Source of the DNA: Streptomyces sp. A0958
GTDB lineage: Bacteria; Actinomycetota; Actinomycetes; Streptomycetales; Streptomycetaceae
NCBI RefSeq assembly: GCF_004795035.1
Contig: NZ_SSBK01000021.1
Span: forward strand, 60,214-124,213
Direction: 5' to 3'
Length of the DNA stretch: 64,000 bases
This document shows positions 39,294-48,402 of the stretch, one piece after another (the first letter of the stretch is position 1; each line of letters begins with the position of its first letter). The position numbers were made by a program, and so were the translations under genes. Below the pieces are notes generated by a model that was not told the DNA's origin, made no database searches, and saw nothing but the letters and a program-made list of their open reading frames with translations.

Positions 39294-41387
39294 CTACGGT
39301 TTGCCCGCCACCGCCTCGCCGTCCGCCTCGGCGGCGGGAGCCGGTGCCGGGCCGGGCACCCGGGCCGCCTTCCCCCGCAACGCCCCGCCGTCCGCCCCCG
39401 GTTCTTCCGGCGCCCCCGCCTCCGGCTCCTTCTCCGACGCCCGCAGCCTGCGCGGCCCGGCGAGCACGTACGCGATGAGGAAGCCGAGCGCGACGACCGT
39501 CGCCCCGCCCACCGCGTCCAGCACCCAGTGATTGGCGGTCGCGACGATCGCGGAGACCGTGAACAGCGGATGCAGCACCCCGAGCACCTTCATCCACACC
39601 TTCGGGGCGAGCATCACGATGACCACCCCGCACCACAGGGACCAGCCGAAGTGCAGCGACGGCATCGCCGCGTACTGGTTGGTCATCGCCGTCAGCGCCC
39701 CGTAGTCCGGCTTGGCGAAGTCCTGGACCCCGTGCACCGTGTCGATGAACCCGAGCCCGGGCATCAGCCTCGGCGGGGCCAGCGGGTAGAGCCAGAAGCC
39801 GACCAGGGCCAGGAGCGTGGCGAAGCCGAGGGTGCTGCGCGCCCAGCGGTAGTCGGCGGGGCGGCGTACGTAGAGCACGGCGAGGATCGCCAGCGGCACG
39901 ATGAAGTGGAACGTCGAGTAGTAGTAGTCGAAGAAGTCCCGCAGCCGGCCGACACCGGCGACCGCGTGGTTGACCCGGTGCTCGACGTCGATGTGCAGCC
40001 ACTGCTCGATCGAGTGGATCTGCCGGCCGTGCCGCTCGGCGGTGGCCCGCCCCGCCGTCGCGGCCAGCCTGACGTGCGCGTACGCCGAGTAGACGACCCG
40101 GATCAGCAGGAGTTCCAGCAGCAGGTTGGGCCGGCTGAGCACCCGCCGCCACAGCGGCAGCAGCGGCACCCGGCTCCAGCGCGCCGGAACCGGCACCGCG
40201 TAGTCGGTGGGCACGGGCCGCTGCCAGTACGGGGAGGTGCGCGGCAGGAACGGGGCGGCGCAGGCGGCCCCGAGCGCGGCGATCAGCAGCACGTTGTCGC
40301 GTACCGGGAACACCGCCCCGACGTTCGGCAGCAGCATCGTGCCCGGCAACGTGGTCACGAGGACCACGACGGCCGGCCACACCAGCCGGTCCGACGCCCG
40401 TCGGCCGGCCCGGCCGACCACGGCGAACAGCACCCACAGCAGCTGGTGCTGCCAGGCGGTCGGCGACACGGCGACGGCCACGCAGCCGGTCACGGCCACC
40501 GCGAGCAGCAGCTGCCCGTCGCGCGCGTACCGCACGGCGCGGCGCAGGCCCACGAAGCAGACGGCGGCGGCCAGCACCAGGAAGAGCACGATCTCCGGCG
40601 GCCCCTCCAGGCCGAGGCGCAGCAGCGCGCCGTGCAGGGACTGGTTGGCGAGGCTGTCCGCCTGGTCGCCGAGGCCGGACCCGGCGACGTGGTGCACCCA
40701 GTACGTCCACGAGTCGTGCGGCATCGCGACCCAGGCCAGGGCCGTGCAGGCGGCGAACGCGGCGCCGCCGGTCAGGGCCGCCCGGCGTCTGCCGGTCAGC
40801 CAGAGCAGCGCGGCGAACAGCAGCACGGTCGGCTGGAGAGCGGCGGCCACCCCGATGAGGACGCCGGCCTTGCGTTCTCCCCGGACGACGAAGAGGCCGA
40901 CGAGGACCAGGAGGACGGGCAGGATGCTGACCTGGCCGAGGTGGAGGGCGTTGCGCACCGGCAGCGAGAGCATGAGCAGGCTGATCGCGACGGGCGCGGC
41001 GAACAGGGCCGTGCGCCGCCCGACGGGCCCCGGCAGGGCGCGGGCCGCGACGACGCCGAGGGCCGCGACGAGGAGCAGCGAGCCGAAGGTCCAGGCCACG
41101 CCGAGGCTCTGCTCGGCGGTGCGGGTCAGTGGCTTCAGGACCAGTCCGGCGAAGGGGGTGCCGGTGAACCGGTCGGTGTCGTAGAGCGAGCCGGTCACAT
41201 GGAGCACACCGTTGTCACCGATCCAGGTCTCCAGATCGGTGAGCCGTTCGCCCGGCGGCTGCCGCAGCACCACCGCCATCTGCCGGACGGCCAGCGCGGC
41301 GACGACCAGCCAGAGCACCGCCCGTGCCGTTCCGGTCCTCGCTCCCGCCGTCGTGCTTCCGCTCCCACTGTGCTCCGCGTTCGCCAC
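39294..41387 (-). CDS. Bifunctional GT87 mannosyltransferase-like / PAP2 phosphatase membrane protein
   Basis: A 697-residue polytopic protein. The N-terminal half (about 20-400) is a GT-C enzyme of family 87, with LTDLETWIGDNGVLHVTGSLYD split over the first loop containing the catalytic Asp, and RNALHLGQVSILPVLL. The C-terminal half (about 430-650) is PAP2-like: FDYYYSTFHFIVPLA, AAMPSLHFGWSLW and TANHWVLDAVGG supply the His/Asp of the phosphatase site. Actinobacteria have such fusions for polyprenyl- or phosphoinositol-linked mannosylation. It stands alone, and the C-terminal tail is Ala/Pro/Glu-rich. Donor is probably a polyprenyl phosphate sugar. Confidence 0.85.
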   Translation of the reverse strand: MANAEHSGSGSTTAGARTGTARAVLWLVVAALAVRQMAVVLRQPPGERLTDLETWIGDNGVLHVTGSLYDTDRFTGTPFAGLVLKPLTRTAEQSLGVAWTFGSLLLVAALGVVAARALPGPVGRRTALFAAPVAISLLMLSLPVRNALHLGQVSILPVLLVLVGLFVVRGERKAGVLIGVAAALQPTVLLFAALLWLTGRRRAALTGGAAFAACTALAWVAMPHDSWTYWVHHVAGSGLGDQADSLANQSLHGALLRLGLEGPPEIVLFLVLAAAVCFVGLRRAVRYARDGQLLLAVAVTGCVAVAVSPTAWQHQLLWVLFAVVGRAGRRASDRLVWPAVVVLVTTLPGTMLLPNVGAVFPVRDNVLLIAALGAACAAPFLPRTSPYWQRPVPTDYAVPVPARWSRVPLLPLWRRVLSRPNLLLELLLIRVVYSAYAHVRLAATAGRATAERHGRQIHSIEQWLHIDVEHRVNHAVAGVGRLRDFFDYYYSTFHFIVPLAILAVLYVRRPADYRWARSTLGFATLLALVGFWLYPLAPPRLMPGLGFIDTVHGVQDFAKPDYGALTAMTNQYAAMPSLHFGWSLWCGVVIVMLAPKVWMKVLGVLHPLFTVSAIVATANHWVLDAVGGATVVALGFLIAYVLAGPRRLRASEKEPEAGAPEEPGADGGALRGKAARVPGPAPAPAAEADGEAVAGKP

Positions 41388-41659
41388 CCTGCGCCGACCC
41401 TCCCAAGAACTGTCGCCGGCCAGTTGTCCGGCATGTGTGAAACCTTCGCATTGCGCTATGAGGTAGACCCAATCAACCCGCTCTTCGCCTGACTGTCATC
41501 CTGCTTTGCCCGAAAGCCTGCCCGCCCTGCCGTCCCGTACGGGCCGGCGGGGCCCGCTCTCGTCTGAGCCCGTGACCAGCGACGACGGGAGGAACGGGGC
41601 ATGCGGCGCGCGGGGGGAGAACGCGGGGCGGGGAGTAGTGGGCGCGGAGGGGCGGCGCG

Positions 41660-41862
41660 TGCGCTCTCACCGGCCCTGATGTTCGCCAGTGACCGGCCGG
41701 TCTACCCGATGCGCCTGTCCGGGCTCGCCGCCGCCCCGCAGTCGCTGGGCCCGTACGTGCTGGCGGACCACCGCATGGAACCGCGCGGCGCGATCGGCGG
41801 GGCGGCCCCCGGAGGTCGCGTACGCGGACCAGGTGGATGCGGTGAGCGCGGAGGCGGGGGCC
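41660..41862 (+). pseudogene. Frameshifted fragment of a DUF2330-like protein
   Basis: Within the 541-base gap 41388-41928, a frame from about 41660 reads SDRPVYPMRLSGLA, PQSLGPYVLADHRMEP and AIGGAAP, then the coherent sequence shifts by one base in a run of five C near 41810 and continues EVAYADQVDAVSAEAG. These phrases match my memory of Streptomyces DUF2330 membrane proteins. Upstream and downstream parts are missing; downstream lies a GGGCCC-rich run (41859-41905). The rest of the gap shows no gene. Confidence 0.6.
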
Positions 41863-41928
41863 CGGGCCCGGGGGCCCGGGCCCGGGGGCCCGGGGCCGAG
41901 GCCCGGGGGCGGGCTCCCCCGCCCGTCC

Positions 41929-43020
41929 TCACTCCTCGGCCGGGATGTCCGCCTGCCAGGCCGTGAAGAGCGGGACCTCTCCGCCGCCGTCCAGGACGAC
42001 GATGCCGAAGGGGCGGTCGAAGGCGAGGTGCAGGACGCGGCGGGGCGGTGCGGGCGCCGCCCCGGCCGGGGCGGGCAGCACCGTCACGGCCGCGGCCTCC
42101 ACGCCCTCCTCCGCCACCTTCACCACGGCCTCCTGCACCACCTGGGAGAGCATGAGCGGGGTCGGCGAGAGCCCGGAGAAGTCGGCGGCGGGGGTCGTGG
42201 AGAGGCGAATCCCAAGCGCCTGCAAGTGGGCGGTGGCCAGGATGCGCGTACGAAGGGTGAGGCGCGGAACCGCGACGGTCACGGCGTCCGCGTCCAGCGA
42301 GACCCGCGCCGCCGCCGGGGCCCAGGCCGCGGGCAGCACGTCCGCCGCCCCCTCGCCGGGCCTCCCCAGCACCAGCCGGACCCGGGCCGGGGTCCGCCCG
42401 TCCCGACCCGTACGGCAGCGCAGCTCGACCACGAACGCGCCCCGGACCATCCAGACGTCCCACGGCGCGGGCGTCCCGTGCATGGTCGGTACGTCGCGGC
42501 CGACCCCGGCCGCGTCGGTGAACGGCCGCTCCCGGGTCTCCGCGGGGTCGAACGGCTCCTCCCAGCACGCCGTGAGCGCCAGGACGTTGACGAGCACCAG
42601 CAGCATGTCGTCGTCGACGGCCAGCGGCAGCCGCTCGATGAGCCCGCCGGTCGCCTCCCGCACCCACGCGTCGATCCCGTCGGGGTCCACGGGGCCGAAG
42701 CCGATGTCCGGCAGCGCCTCCCGGCACTCCCGGTACACGGGCGTCCGGGTCCACACCCGCGTCGCCACCCCCAGCCCGTCCGTGGCCGCCAGCTCGCGCG
42801 CCGCGGCCGTCGCGGCCCGGGCCGCCTCCCACTCGGCCACCCCGAGTACGGCCCGCAGCTCGTCGGCGGTCTCCTTGCGCGCCCCCGCCGCGAGCGCCGC
42901 CAGGGCCAGCCACAGCCCGGCGGGCGAGCAGACGAAGCTCCCGCCGCCCGGCCGCGCCAGCTCCCGTATCCACCGCTCGCCCAGCCGCTGGACCGCCCCG
43001 GCCCCGTTCTCCTGCGCCAC
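41929..43020 (-). CDS. Serpin-family protease inhibitor
   Basis: A 363-residue serpin, a rare family in bacteria. Recognisable are FVCSPAGLWLALAALAAGAR at the N-terminus (helix B region), LVNVLALTACWEEPFDP, and the shutter DFSGLSPTPLMLSQVVQEAVV. The reactive-loop hinge is EEGVEAAAVT, close to the inhibitory consensus, and the loop VLPAPAGAAPAPP puts small residues around the expected P1, as in inhibitors of elastase- or subtilisin-like proteases. The end PFGIVVLDGGGEVPLFTAWQ is the classical C-terminal signature. There is no signal peptide, so it may act in the cytosol. GTG 43020 has GAGGGGG upstream. Confidence 0.88.
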   Translation of the reverse strand: MAQENGAGAVQRLGERWIRELARPGGGSFVCSPAGLWLALAALAAGARKETADELRAVLGVAEWEAARAATAAARELAATDGLGVATRVWTRTPVYRECREALPDIGFGPVDPDGIDAWVREATGGLIERLPLAVDDDMLLVLVNVLALTACWEEPFDPAETRERPFTDAAGVGRDVPTMHGTPAPWDVWMVRGAFVVELRCRTGRDGRTPARVRLVLGRPGEGAADVLPAAWAPAAARVSLDADAVTVAVPRLTLRTRILATAHLQALGIRLSTTPAADFSGLSPTPLMLSQVVQEAVVKVAEEGVEAAAVTVLPAPAGAAPAPPRRVLHLAFDRPFGIVVLDGGGEVPLFTAWQADIPAEE

Positions 43021-43080
43021 CGCGCCGCCCCCTCAAAAATCGCTTGGTTCACACACGTGTGCGGTAGCCAGAATGGCCCA

Positions 43081-43569
43081 ATGACCTGGACCGTGACGCC
43101 CGAACCCTTCGACTCCGCGGACGCCGCCCGGCTGCGGCGGGACTACTACGCCGAGGTGGCCGGCCGCTACTGGGGGCGTCCGGCGACGGCCGAGGAGATC
43201 GAGGACGGGCTCACCGACGACGGCGCCGAGCTGCTCACGGCCCCGACCGGTGACTTCGTCGTCGGCCGCTTCGGGGGCCGGGCGGCCGCCTGCGCGGGGC
43301 TGGTCCTCGTGGAAGCGGAGGTCGCGGAGCTGACCCGGGTGTTCGTACGCCCGGAGCTCCGGGGCACGGGCGGCGGCGGGCTGCTGCTCGCGGCGGTCGA
43401 GTCCCGGGCGCGGGCCCTGGGCCTGAGCCTGCTGCGCCTGGACACCCGTCACGACCTGGTCGAGGCGCGCGGCCTGTACGCGAAGCACGGCTACCGCGAG
43501 GTCCCGGCCTTCCACCACCGCTCCCCGTACGCCGAGCGCTGGTTCGCGAAGGAGCTGGGGGCGGCGTAA
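43081..43569 (+). CDS. GNAT-family N-acetyltransferase
   Basis: A 162-residue acetyltransferase. The acetyl-CoA loop is RPELRGTGGGGLLLAAVE (about 97-114), preceded by VAELTRVFV and followed by LSLLRLDTRHDL and AKHGYREVPAF as usual for motif A and B. The acceptor is not predictable. It is divergent from the serpin gene with only 60 bases between starts, and convergent with the MFS gene (eight bases between stops). ATG 43081 is the first start after the gap. Confidence 0.88.
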   Translation: MTWTVTPEPFDSADAARLRRDYYAEVAGRYWGRPATAEEIEDGLTDDGAELLTAPTGDFVVGRFGGRAAACAGLVLVEAEVAELTRVFVRPELRGTGGGGLLLAAVESRARALGLSLLRLDTRHDLVEARGLYAKHGYREVPAFHHRSPYAERWFAKELGAA

Positions 43570-43576
43570 CGCCCCG

Positions 43577-45640
43577 TCACTCCGCCCGGCGCGGGTGGCG
43601 GGCCGCGTGGTCGCGCTTCGGCTCCGGGCTGTGCGGGCGCTCCTTGCTCGAACCGCTCGTCTCCGCCGTCAGCTCGGAGACCAGCGCGACCAGGTCGGTC
43701 GGCCGGTCCGGCCCCCACCAGTCGCCCAGCAGCTCGGCCAGCGAGTCCTCGCGGGCCTGCGCGAGCTTCACCACGGCTTCCGCGCCCGGCTCGGTCAGCA
43801 CCATCTGCACCCCGACCCGCCGGACGAGGCCGCGCCCTTCCAGCTGCCGGGCCGCCTCGTTGATCACCTGCAGCGGTACGGGGGCCACCTCGGCGAGCCG
43901 GGCGGGCTCGACGGTGCCGTGCCGTTTGATGCGCAGCAGTAGCCAGCCGGCGGCCGGAAGCAGGTCGAAGCCCGCCTTCTCGGTGATCTTGACGTAGACC
44001 TCGCGCCGCCCCTCCCGGGTGGCCAGGACGGACAGGGCCCGCGCGCACTCGTCGTACGAGGACCGCTCGACCGGGTTCGGCGCCAGGGTCTCGCTGGTAT
44101 CGGGCGCCGTCACCGAACCGCGCAGCTTGTCCTCCTTGAGGAACCAGGCGAAGAGGAAGGCGACCACGACGACGGGCGCCGCGTACAGGAACACGTCGGT
44201 GATCGACGTCGAGTACGCCTGGAGCACGGGCCCCCGTACGGCGGGCGGCAGCTGGCCGATGGCGCGCGGGTCGGCGGCCAGGCCCTTCGCGTCGGCACCG
44301 GGCGGCAGCGACCGGCCGGCGAGCGCCGCGCCGAGTTCGGAGGTGAGCCGGTTGGTGAAGATGGTGCCGAAGATCGCTACGCCGAACGAGGCGCCGATGG
44401 ACCGGAAGAACGTCGCCCCCGAGGTCGCCACGCCGAGGTCCTGGTAGGAGACGGCGTTCTGCACGACCAGGATGAGGACCTGCATCACCAGGCCGAGCCC
44501 GGCGCCGAAGACGAAGAAGTAGGCGCTCATCTCCCAGGTGCCGCTGGACACCGTGAGCCGGTGCAGGAGCAGCAGGCCGATGGCGGTGATGCCGGTGCCG
44601 GCGATCGGGAACACCTTCCAGCGGCCGGTCCGGCTGACGATCTGCCCGGACGCCGTCGAGGTGATGAGCAGCCCGAACACCATGGGCAGCATGTGGACAC
44701 CGGACATCGTCGGGGTGATGCCGTGGACCACCTGGAGGAAGGTCGGCAGATAGGTCATCGCGCCGAACATCGCGAAGCCGATGACGAAGCTGATCACCGC
44801 GACGAGGGTGAAGGTCCTGATCCGGAACAGCTTCAGCGGCAGGACGGGTTCGACGGCGCGCCGCTCCACGTACACGAAGGCGAGCAGGAGCAGCACCGCC
44901 AGCACCGCGAGGCCGATGAGCTGCCCCGAGCCCCAGGGCCAGGTGGTGCCGCCGAGTGAGGCGACGAGGACCAGGCAGGTGGCGACCGAGGCGATGAGGA
45001 AGGTGCCCAGGTAGTCGATGGTGTGCTTCGTCCGGCGGACCGGGATGTGCAGCACGGCGGCGATCACGACGAGGGCGACGACCCCGATGGGGAGGTTGAT
45101 GTAGAAGACCCAGCGCCAGCTGAGGTGCTGGGTGAAGAAGCCGCCGAGCAGCGGGCCGAGGACGCTCGTCGCGCCGAACACGGCACCGAAGAGGCCCTGG
45201 TACTTGCCACGTTCGCGCGGCGGGACGATGTCACCGACGATCGCCATGGACAACACCATCAGACCGCCACCACCGAGCCCCTGGAGGGCGCGGAAGCCGA
45301 TCAGCTGCGGCATGTTCTGGGCGACGCCGCAGAGCGCGGAACCGATCAGGAAGATGACGATCGCGATCTGGAACAGCCTTTTGCGCCCGTACTGGTCGCC
45401 GAGCTTGCCCCAGAGCGGGGTCGCGGCGGTGGAGGCCAGCAGATAGGCCGTCACCACCCACGACAGGTGTTCGAGCCCGCCGAGGTCGCTGACGATGGTG
45501 GGCAGCGCGGTGGAGACGATGGTCTGGTCGAGCGCGGCGAGCAGCATGCCGAGAAGCAGTGCGCCGATCGCCACCAGGACCGACCGTGTGGAGCGGCCCC
45601 CGCCGGGGGCCTGGGCCGTCGGGCTCAGCTGCTGGGCCAT
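43577..45640 (-). CDS. MFS multidrug exporter fused to a MarR-like C-terminal domain
   Basis: A 687-residue protein. Residues 1-505 form a 14-helix DHA2 exporter (LDQTIVSTALPTIVSDLG in the first helix, WGKLGDQYGRKR motif A, WRWVFYINLPIG). After the last helix, about 525-650 is a soluble domain of a winged-helix kind: YVKITEKAGFDLLPAAGWLLLRIKRHG, PVPLQVINEAARQLEGRGLVRRVG and VQMVLTEPGAEAVVKLAQAR resemble MarR-type DNA-binding regions. The tail is charged. Such a fusion could let substrate or membrane state affect transcription, or the domain could be a protein interface. ATG 45640; divergent from the peptidoglycan-binding gene. Confidence 0.88.
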   Translation of the reverse strand: MAQQLSPTAQAPGGGRSTRSVLVAIGALLLGMLLAALDQTIVSTALPTIVSDLGGLEHLSWVVTAYLLASTAATPLWGKLGDQYGRKRLFQIAIVIFLIGSALCGVAQNMPQLIGFRALQGLGGGGLMVLSMAIVGDIVPPRERGKYQGLFGAVFGATSVLGPLLGGFFTQHLSWRWVFYINLPIGVVALVVIAAVLHIPVRRTKHTIDYLGTFLIASVATCLVLVASLGGTTWPWGSGQLIGLAVLAVLLLLAFVYVERRAVEPVLPLKLFRIRTFTLVAVISFVIGFAMFGAMTYLPTFLQVVHGITPTMSGVHMLPMVFGLLITSTASGQIVSRTGRWKVFPIAGTGITAIGLLLLHRLTVSSGTWEMSAYFFVFGAGLGLVMQVLILVVQNAVSYQDLGVATSGATFFRSIGASFGVAIFGTIFTNRLTSELGAALAGRSLPPGADAKGLAADPRAIGQLPPAVRGPVLQAYSTSITDVFLYAAPVVVVAFLFAWFLKEDKLRGSVTAPDTSETLAPNPVERSSYDECARALSVLATREGRREVYVKITEKAGFDLLPAAGWLLLRIKRHGTVEPARLAEVAPVPLQVINEAARQLEGRGLVRRVGVQMVLTEPGAEAVVKLAQAREDSLAELLGDWWGPDRPTDLVALVSELTAETSGSSKERPHSPEPKRDHAARHPRRAE

Positions 45641-45778
45641 GAAACATCTCCTCGGATGATCCGCTACACCCCCATCCTGTCTGCTCTGTCCCGTTATGGC
45701 CTGCCGAGGGGCCACATGATTGGGCTTCTCAGCGGCGGGCTGCATAATCGCAACCAGTTCAAGGGGAGGGGACCGACC

Positions 45779-46852
45779 ATGGCCGGACATATATGCCCGG
45801 AGTGCGGTACGGACAGCAGATCGGGCACCGGTCCGGGCTGCGCCTGCGCGAACCGCGCGCCGCGGTACGCCACCGACCGGGAGCGGGCCGCCGAACAGCA
45901 GCGCATCACCGAGGCGCACCACGCCGGCCGGTCGGCGGAGATGGCTGCGGCGGAGGACTTCGACCCGCTGCGCATCCGCCCGTACGTGACCCTGGGCGAC
46001 GACACCGCGGCGGCGCCCACGCCTCCCGCACCGGACGGCCCGCACGGCCCGCAGGGCTACGAACCCGGGCCCGGACCCGGACCCGAGGGCGACGCCGCCA
46101 CCACGATGCCGCTCCTCCTGAACCCGGCGGGCCCCGTGCCGGACGCGAAGGACCCGGCCGACGCCTCGCCCACCGCGCTCCTCCTCACCGGCCGGGACCC
46201 CGTGTCGCCGCGCCGCCGCAAGCCGTTCGCCGCCCTGGTCGCGGGGGCGGCCGTGGTCACGGTGGTCGGCACGGCGGCCTTCATCGGCGGGCTGTTCAAC
46301 GGGGACGACAAGGGGGAGGTCGACCTCGACCAGGCCCTGCCCTCGACGGTGACCAGCCTCCCCGAGGAGAGCCCCGAGCCCTCGCCGTCCACGACGTCCT
46401 CCGCCTCCGCCACGCCGTCCCGCTCGTTCTCCCCCTCCGCTTCCGCGTCCGCCTCCGCCTCGGTGTCCGCGTCCCCCTCGGCGACCGCCTCCACGCCCCC
46501 CTCCGCCACGGCCTCCGCATCGGCGTCGGGCGCGGGCGCCCCCTCGTCCCCGGTGGCCACGGCGGAGAGCAGCGGTCCGCCGCAGGGCGTGGCCCCGCCC
46601 CCCGAGTCGCCGGGCGACTCCTCGACGCTGCGGCGCGGCGACCACGGCCCGGAGGTGGCCGAGCTGCAGAACCGCCTCCGGGAGGTCTGGGTGTACAACG
46701 CCGCGGTCGACTCCGACTACTCGGACCGGGTGGAGCAGGCCGTACGCGATCTCCAGACCTGGTGGAACATCACGGGCGACCCGGAAGGGGTCTACGGCCC
46801 GAGCACCCGGCGCAGGCTTGAGGCGGTCACGACAGGGCGTGGTCGCCGCTGA
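45779..46852 (+). CDS. Membrane-anchored peptidoglycan-binding protein with N-terminal zinc ribbon
   Basis: A 357-residue protein. The cytoplasmic N-terminus holds CPECGTDSRSGTGPGCACA, a zinc-ribbon-like set of cysteines. A single helix (about 145-167, FAALVAGAAVVTVVGTAAFI) crosses the membrane. A long Ser/Ala/Pro/Thr linker (about 195-280) leads to a PG_binding_1 domain (LRRGDHGPEVAELQNRLREV, then DLQTWWNITGDPEGVYGPST) at the C-terminus. It looks like a sensor or tether between cell wall and cytosol. ATG 45779 has GGGGAGGGG upstream. Conserved type in Streptomyces; function unknown. Confidence 0.86.
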   Translation: MAGHICPECGTDSRSGTGPGCACANRAPRYATDRERAAEQQRITEAHHAGRSAEMAAAEDFDPLRIRPYVTLGDDTAAAPTPPAPDGPHGPQGYEPGPGPGPEGDAATTMPLLLNPAGPVPDAKDPADASPTALLLTGRDPVSPRRRKPFAALVAGAAVVTVVGTAAFIGGLFNGDDKGEVDLDQALPSTVTSLPEESPEPSPSTTSSASATPSRSFSPSASASASASVSASPSATASTPPSATASASASGAGAPSSPVATAESSGPPQGVAPPPESPGDSSTLRRGDHGPEVAELQNRLREVWVYNAAVDSDYSDRVEQAVRDLQTWWNITGDPEGVYGPSTRRRLEAVTTGRGRR

Positions 46853-47070
46853 CCCATGTCGACCACGCGCTGACCTGCGCGAATGCTCCCGACATCCGGA
46901 CCTGCACACTCCGGGCGCCGGGGTGATTCGCTTTCATGGGCCGGTTTTTGTATCGTGGAGGAACAAAGTGGCCTCCGCGCGCACACCCTGACCGGCGGGC
47001 GGGGGCCGCTTGATCTCTTCCCGCGCCGCTCTCCCCGGCGGCGTTCGCTTCCCCGTTCTGGAGCCCGCCC

Positions 47071-47733
47071 ATGCCGGCCACCGCCCTCACCGCCCGCGCC
47101 CTCCTGCTCGACATGGACGGCACCCTGGTGAACTCCGACGCCGTCGTGGAACGCTGCTGGCGGCGCTGGGCGCTGCGGCACGGCCTGGACCCGGAGGAGG
47201 CGCTGAAGGTGGTCCACGGCCGCCAGGGGTACGCCACGATGGCGGTCCTGCTGCCCGAGCGCCCGATGGAGCAGAACTACGCGGACAACCGGGTGATGCT
47301 CGCCGAGGAGACCGCCGACACCGACGGCGTGGTCCCGATCGGCGGCGCCCCCGCCTTCATGGACGCCATCGCCGCCCTCCCGCACGCCCTGGTCACCTCG
47401 GCCGACCTGAAGCTGGCGACGGCCCGGATGACCGCGGCCGGACTGCGGATGCCCGACTTCCGCGTCACCGCCGAGGGCGTCGGCGCCAGCAAGCCGGACC
47501 CGGAGGGCTTCCTCAAGGGCGCGGCCGGACTCGGCTTCGCACCGGCGGACTGCATCGTCTTCGAGGACTCCGAGGCGGGCATCGCGGCGGGCCGGGCGGC
47601 CGGCATGCGCGTCGTCGGCGTCGGCCCGCGCGCGTCGGCCCTCTCCCCCGACGCACACGTCGAGGACCTGACCCACCTCCGGGTGGAAGCGGCGGCCGAC
47701 GGCGCGATCACCCTGCACATCGACGCGCGGTAA
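47071..47733 (+). CDS. HAD-family sugar/glycerol phosphatase-like hydrolase
   Basis: A 220-residue HAD hydrolase. Motif I is LLDMDGTLVNSDAV (nucleophile Asp about 14), motif II the Thr/Ser in ALVTSADLKLA, motif III KPDPEGFLKGA, and motif IV IVFEDSEAGIAAGRAAG. The small helical cap lies between about 20 and 85, which places it with beta-phosphoglucomutase-like and sugar-phosphate phosphatases. ATG 47071 lies just after GGAGCCCGCCC. It is followed by a strong terminator; the 218 bases before it carry no gene. Confidence 0.9.
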   Translation: MPATALTARALLLDMDGTLVNSDAVVERCWRRWALRHGLDPEEALKVVHGRQGYATMAVLLPERPMEQNYADNRVMLAEETADTDGVVPIGGAPAFMDAIAALPHALVTSADLKLATARMTAAGLRMPDFRVTAEGVGASKPDPEGFLKGAAGLGFAPADCIVFEDSEAGIAAGRAAGMRVVGVGPRASALSPDAHVEDLTHLRVEAAADGAITLHIDAR

Positions 47734-47784
47734 CCACCCGCCGGGGCGGCTGACGCCCCACCGCACACCCGCACCACGAACGGC

Positions 47785-47821
47785 CGTACGGCCCCCACCC
47801 GCACCGGGTGGGGGCCGTACG
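47785..47821 (+). terminator. Hairpin terminator after the HAD gene
   Basis: Seventeen-base perfect arms 47785-47801 and 47805-47821 with a CAC loop. Confidence 0.85.
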
Positions 47822-47940
47822 CATGTGCTCCCGCGCAGGCCGGAACCCTTACCGCGCCCCGGAACTGGCGCCCTCTCGGCTCTCTGCGCCCGCGCACACG
47901 GCTGCGCACGCCCCCCGTACGACCGGCCTCACCTCCGGAC

Positions 47941-48063
47941 CCCTTGATGTGACGTGCCCATGCCGCCACGCTGTTACCTGGCGCCCACCCCACGGAAACC
48001 GGGCGCCCTCACGATGGCCGGGCCGCCCCGGACAGCCCGTCCACCATCCCCCCACATCAAGGG
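47941..48063. repeat. Distant inverted repeat around the leader of the decayed nuclease
   Basis: CCCTTGATGTG (47941-47951) is matched by CACATCAAGGG (48053-48063), whose end forms the ribosome site before ATG 48071. The arms are 101 bases apart. The remaining gap 47734-48070 contains only this and the terminator. Confidence 0.4.
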
Positions 48064-48070
48064 AGTTCGC

Positions 48071-48310
48071 ATGCCAGGTGTCTACGCGCGTCGCACAGCC
48101 GTACTCGCCGTATCCGCCGCCCGCACGCATCTGAGCCGGCCGAACGTCAACGCCGAGGGCCCGCCCAGCGGTTACGGCAGGGGCAAGCCGCAGGACTCCA
48201 GCCGCGCCGCGGTCAGCGGCAGTCGGCACTCGGAGTACGACAGCGCCACCTGGACCGCCGCATCCGATCTGGACATCGACCACGTGCTGTCTGCACCTGC
48301 GACGGCGTAG
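48071..48310 (+). pseudogene. Collapsed paralogue of the HNH nuclease
   Basis: A frame of 79 codons keeps pieces of a Streptomyces secreted HNH nuclease: the start MPGVYARRTAVLAVSAA, NVNAEGPPSGYGRGK, then SEYDSATWTAASDLDIDHV, where DIDH is the catalytic HNH core (ATWTDPSDVDIDHM in the intact gene 330 bases downstream). The signal sequence is cut, the region with the CNTRE-like cysteine loop is lost, and the frame ends right after the His, so the Asn and His of the motif are missing. I read it as internal deletion plus frameshift of a paralogue. It still has a good start and an AAGGGAG ribosome site. Confidence 0.75.
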
Positions 48311-48402
48311 TCGGGCCTGTCCGCCGACAGCTCCGTCACCGACATACCGGTGACATGGCGGCGCGCGACTCCCCTGAACGACCATTCGGAGGAAGACAAG
48401 AA

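Noticed and set aside
46853..47070. Possible small gene before the HAD phosphatase
   Set aside because: Frames read into the downstream gene out of phase; likely promoter region only.
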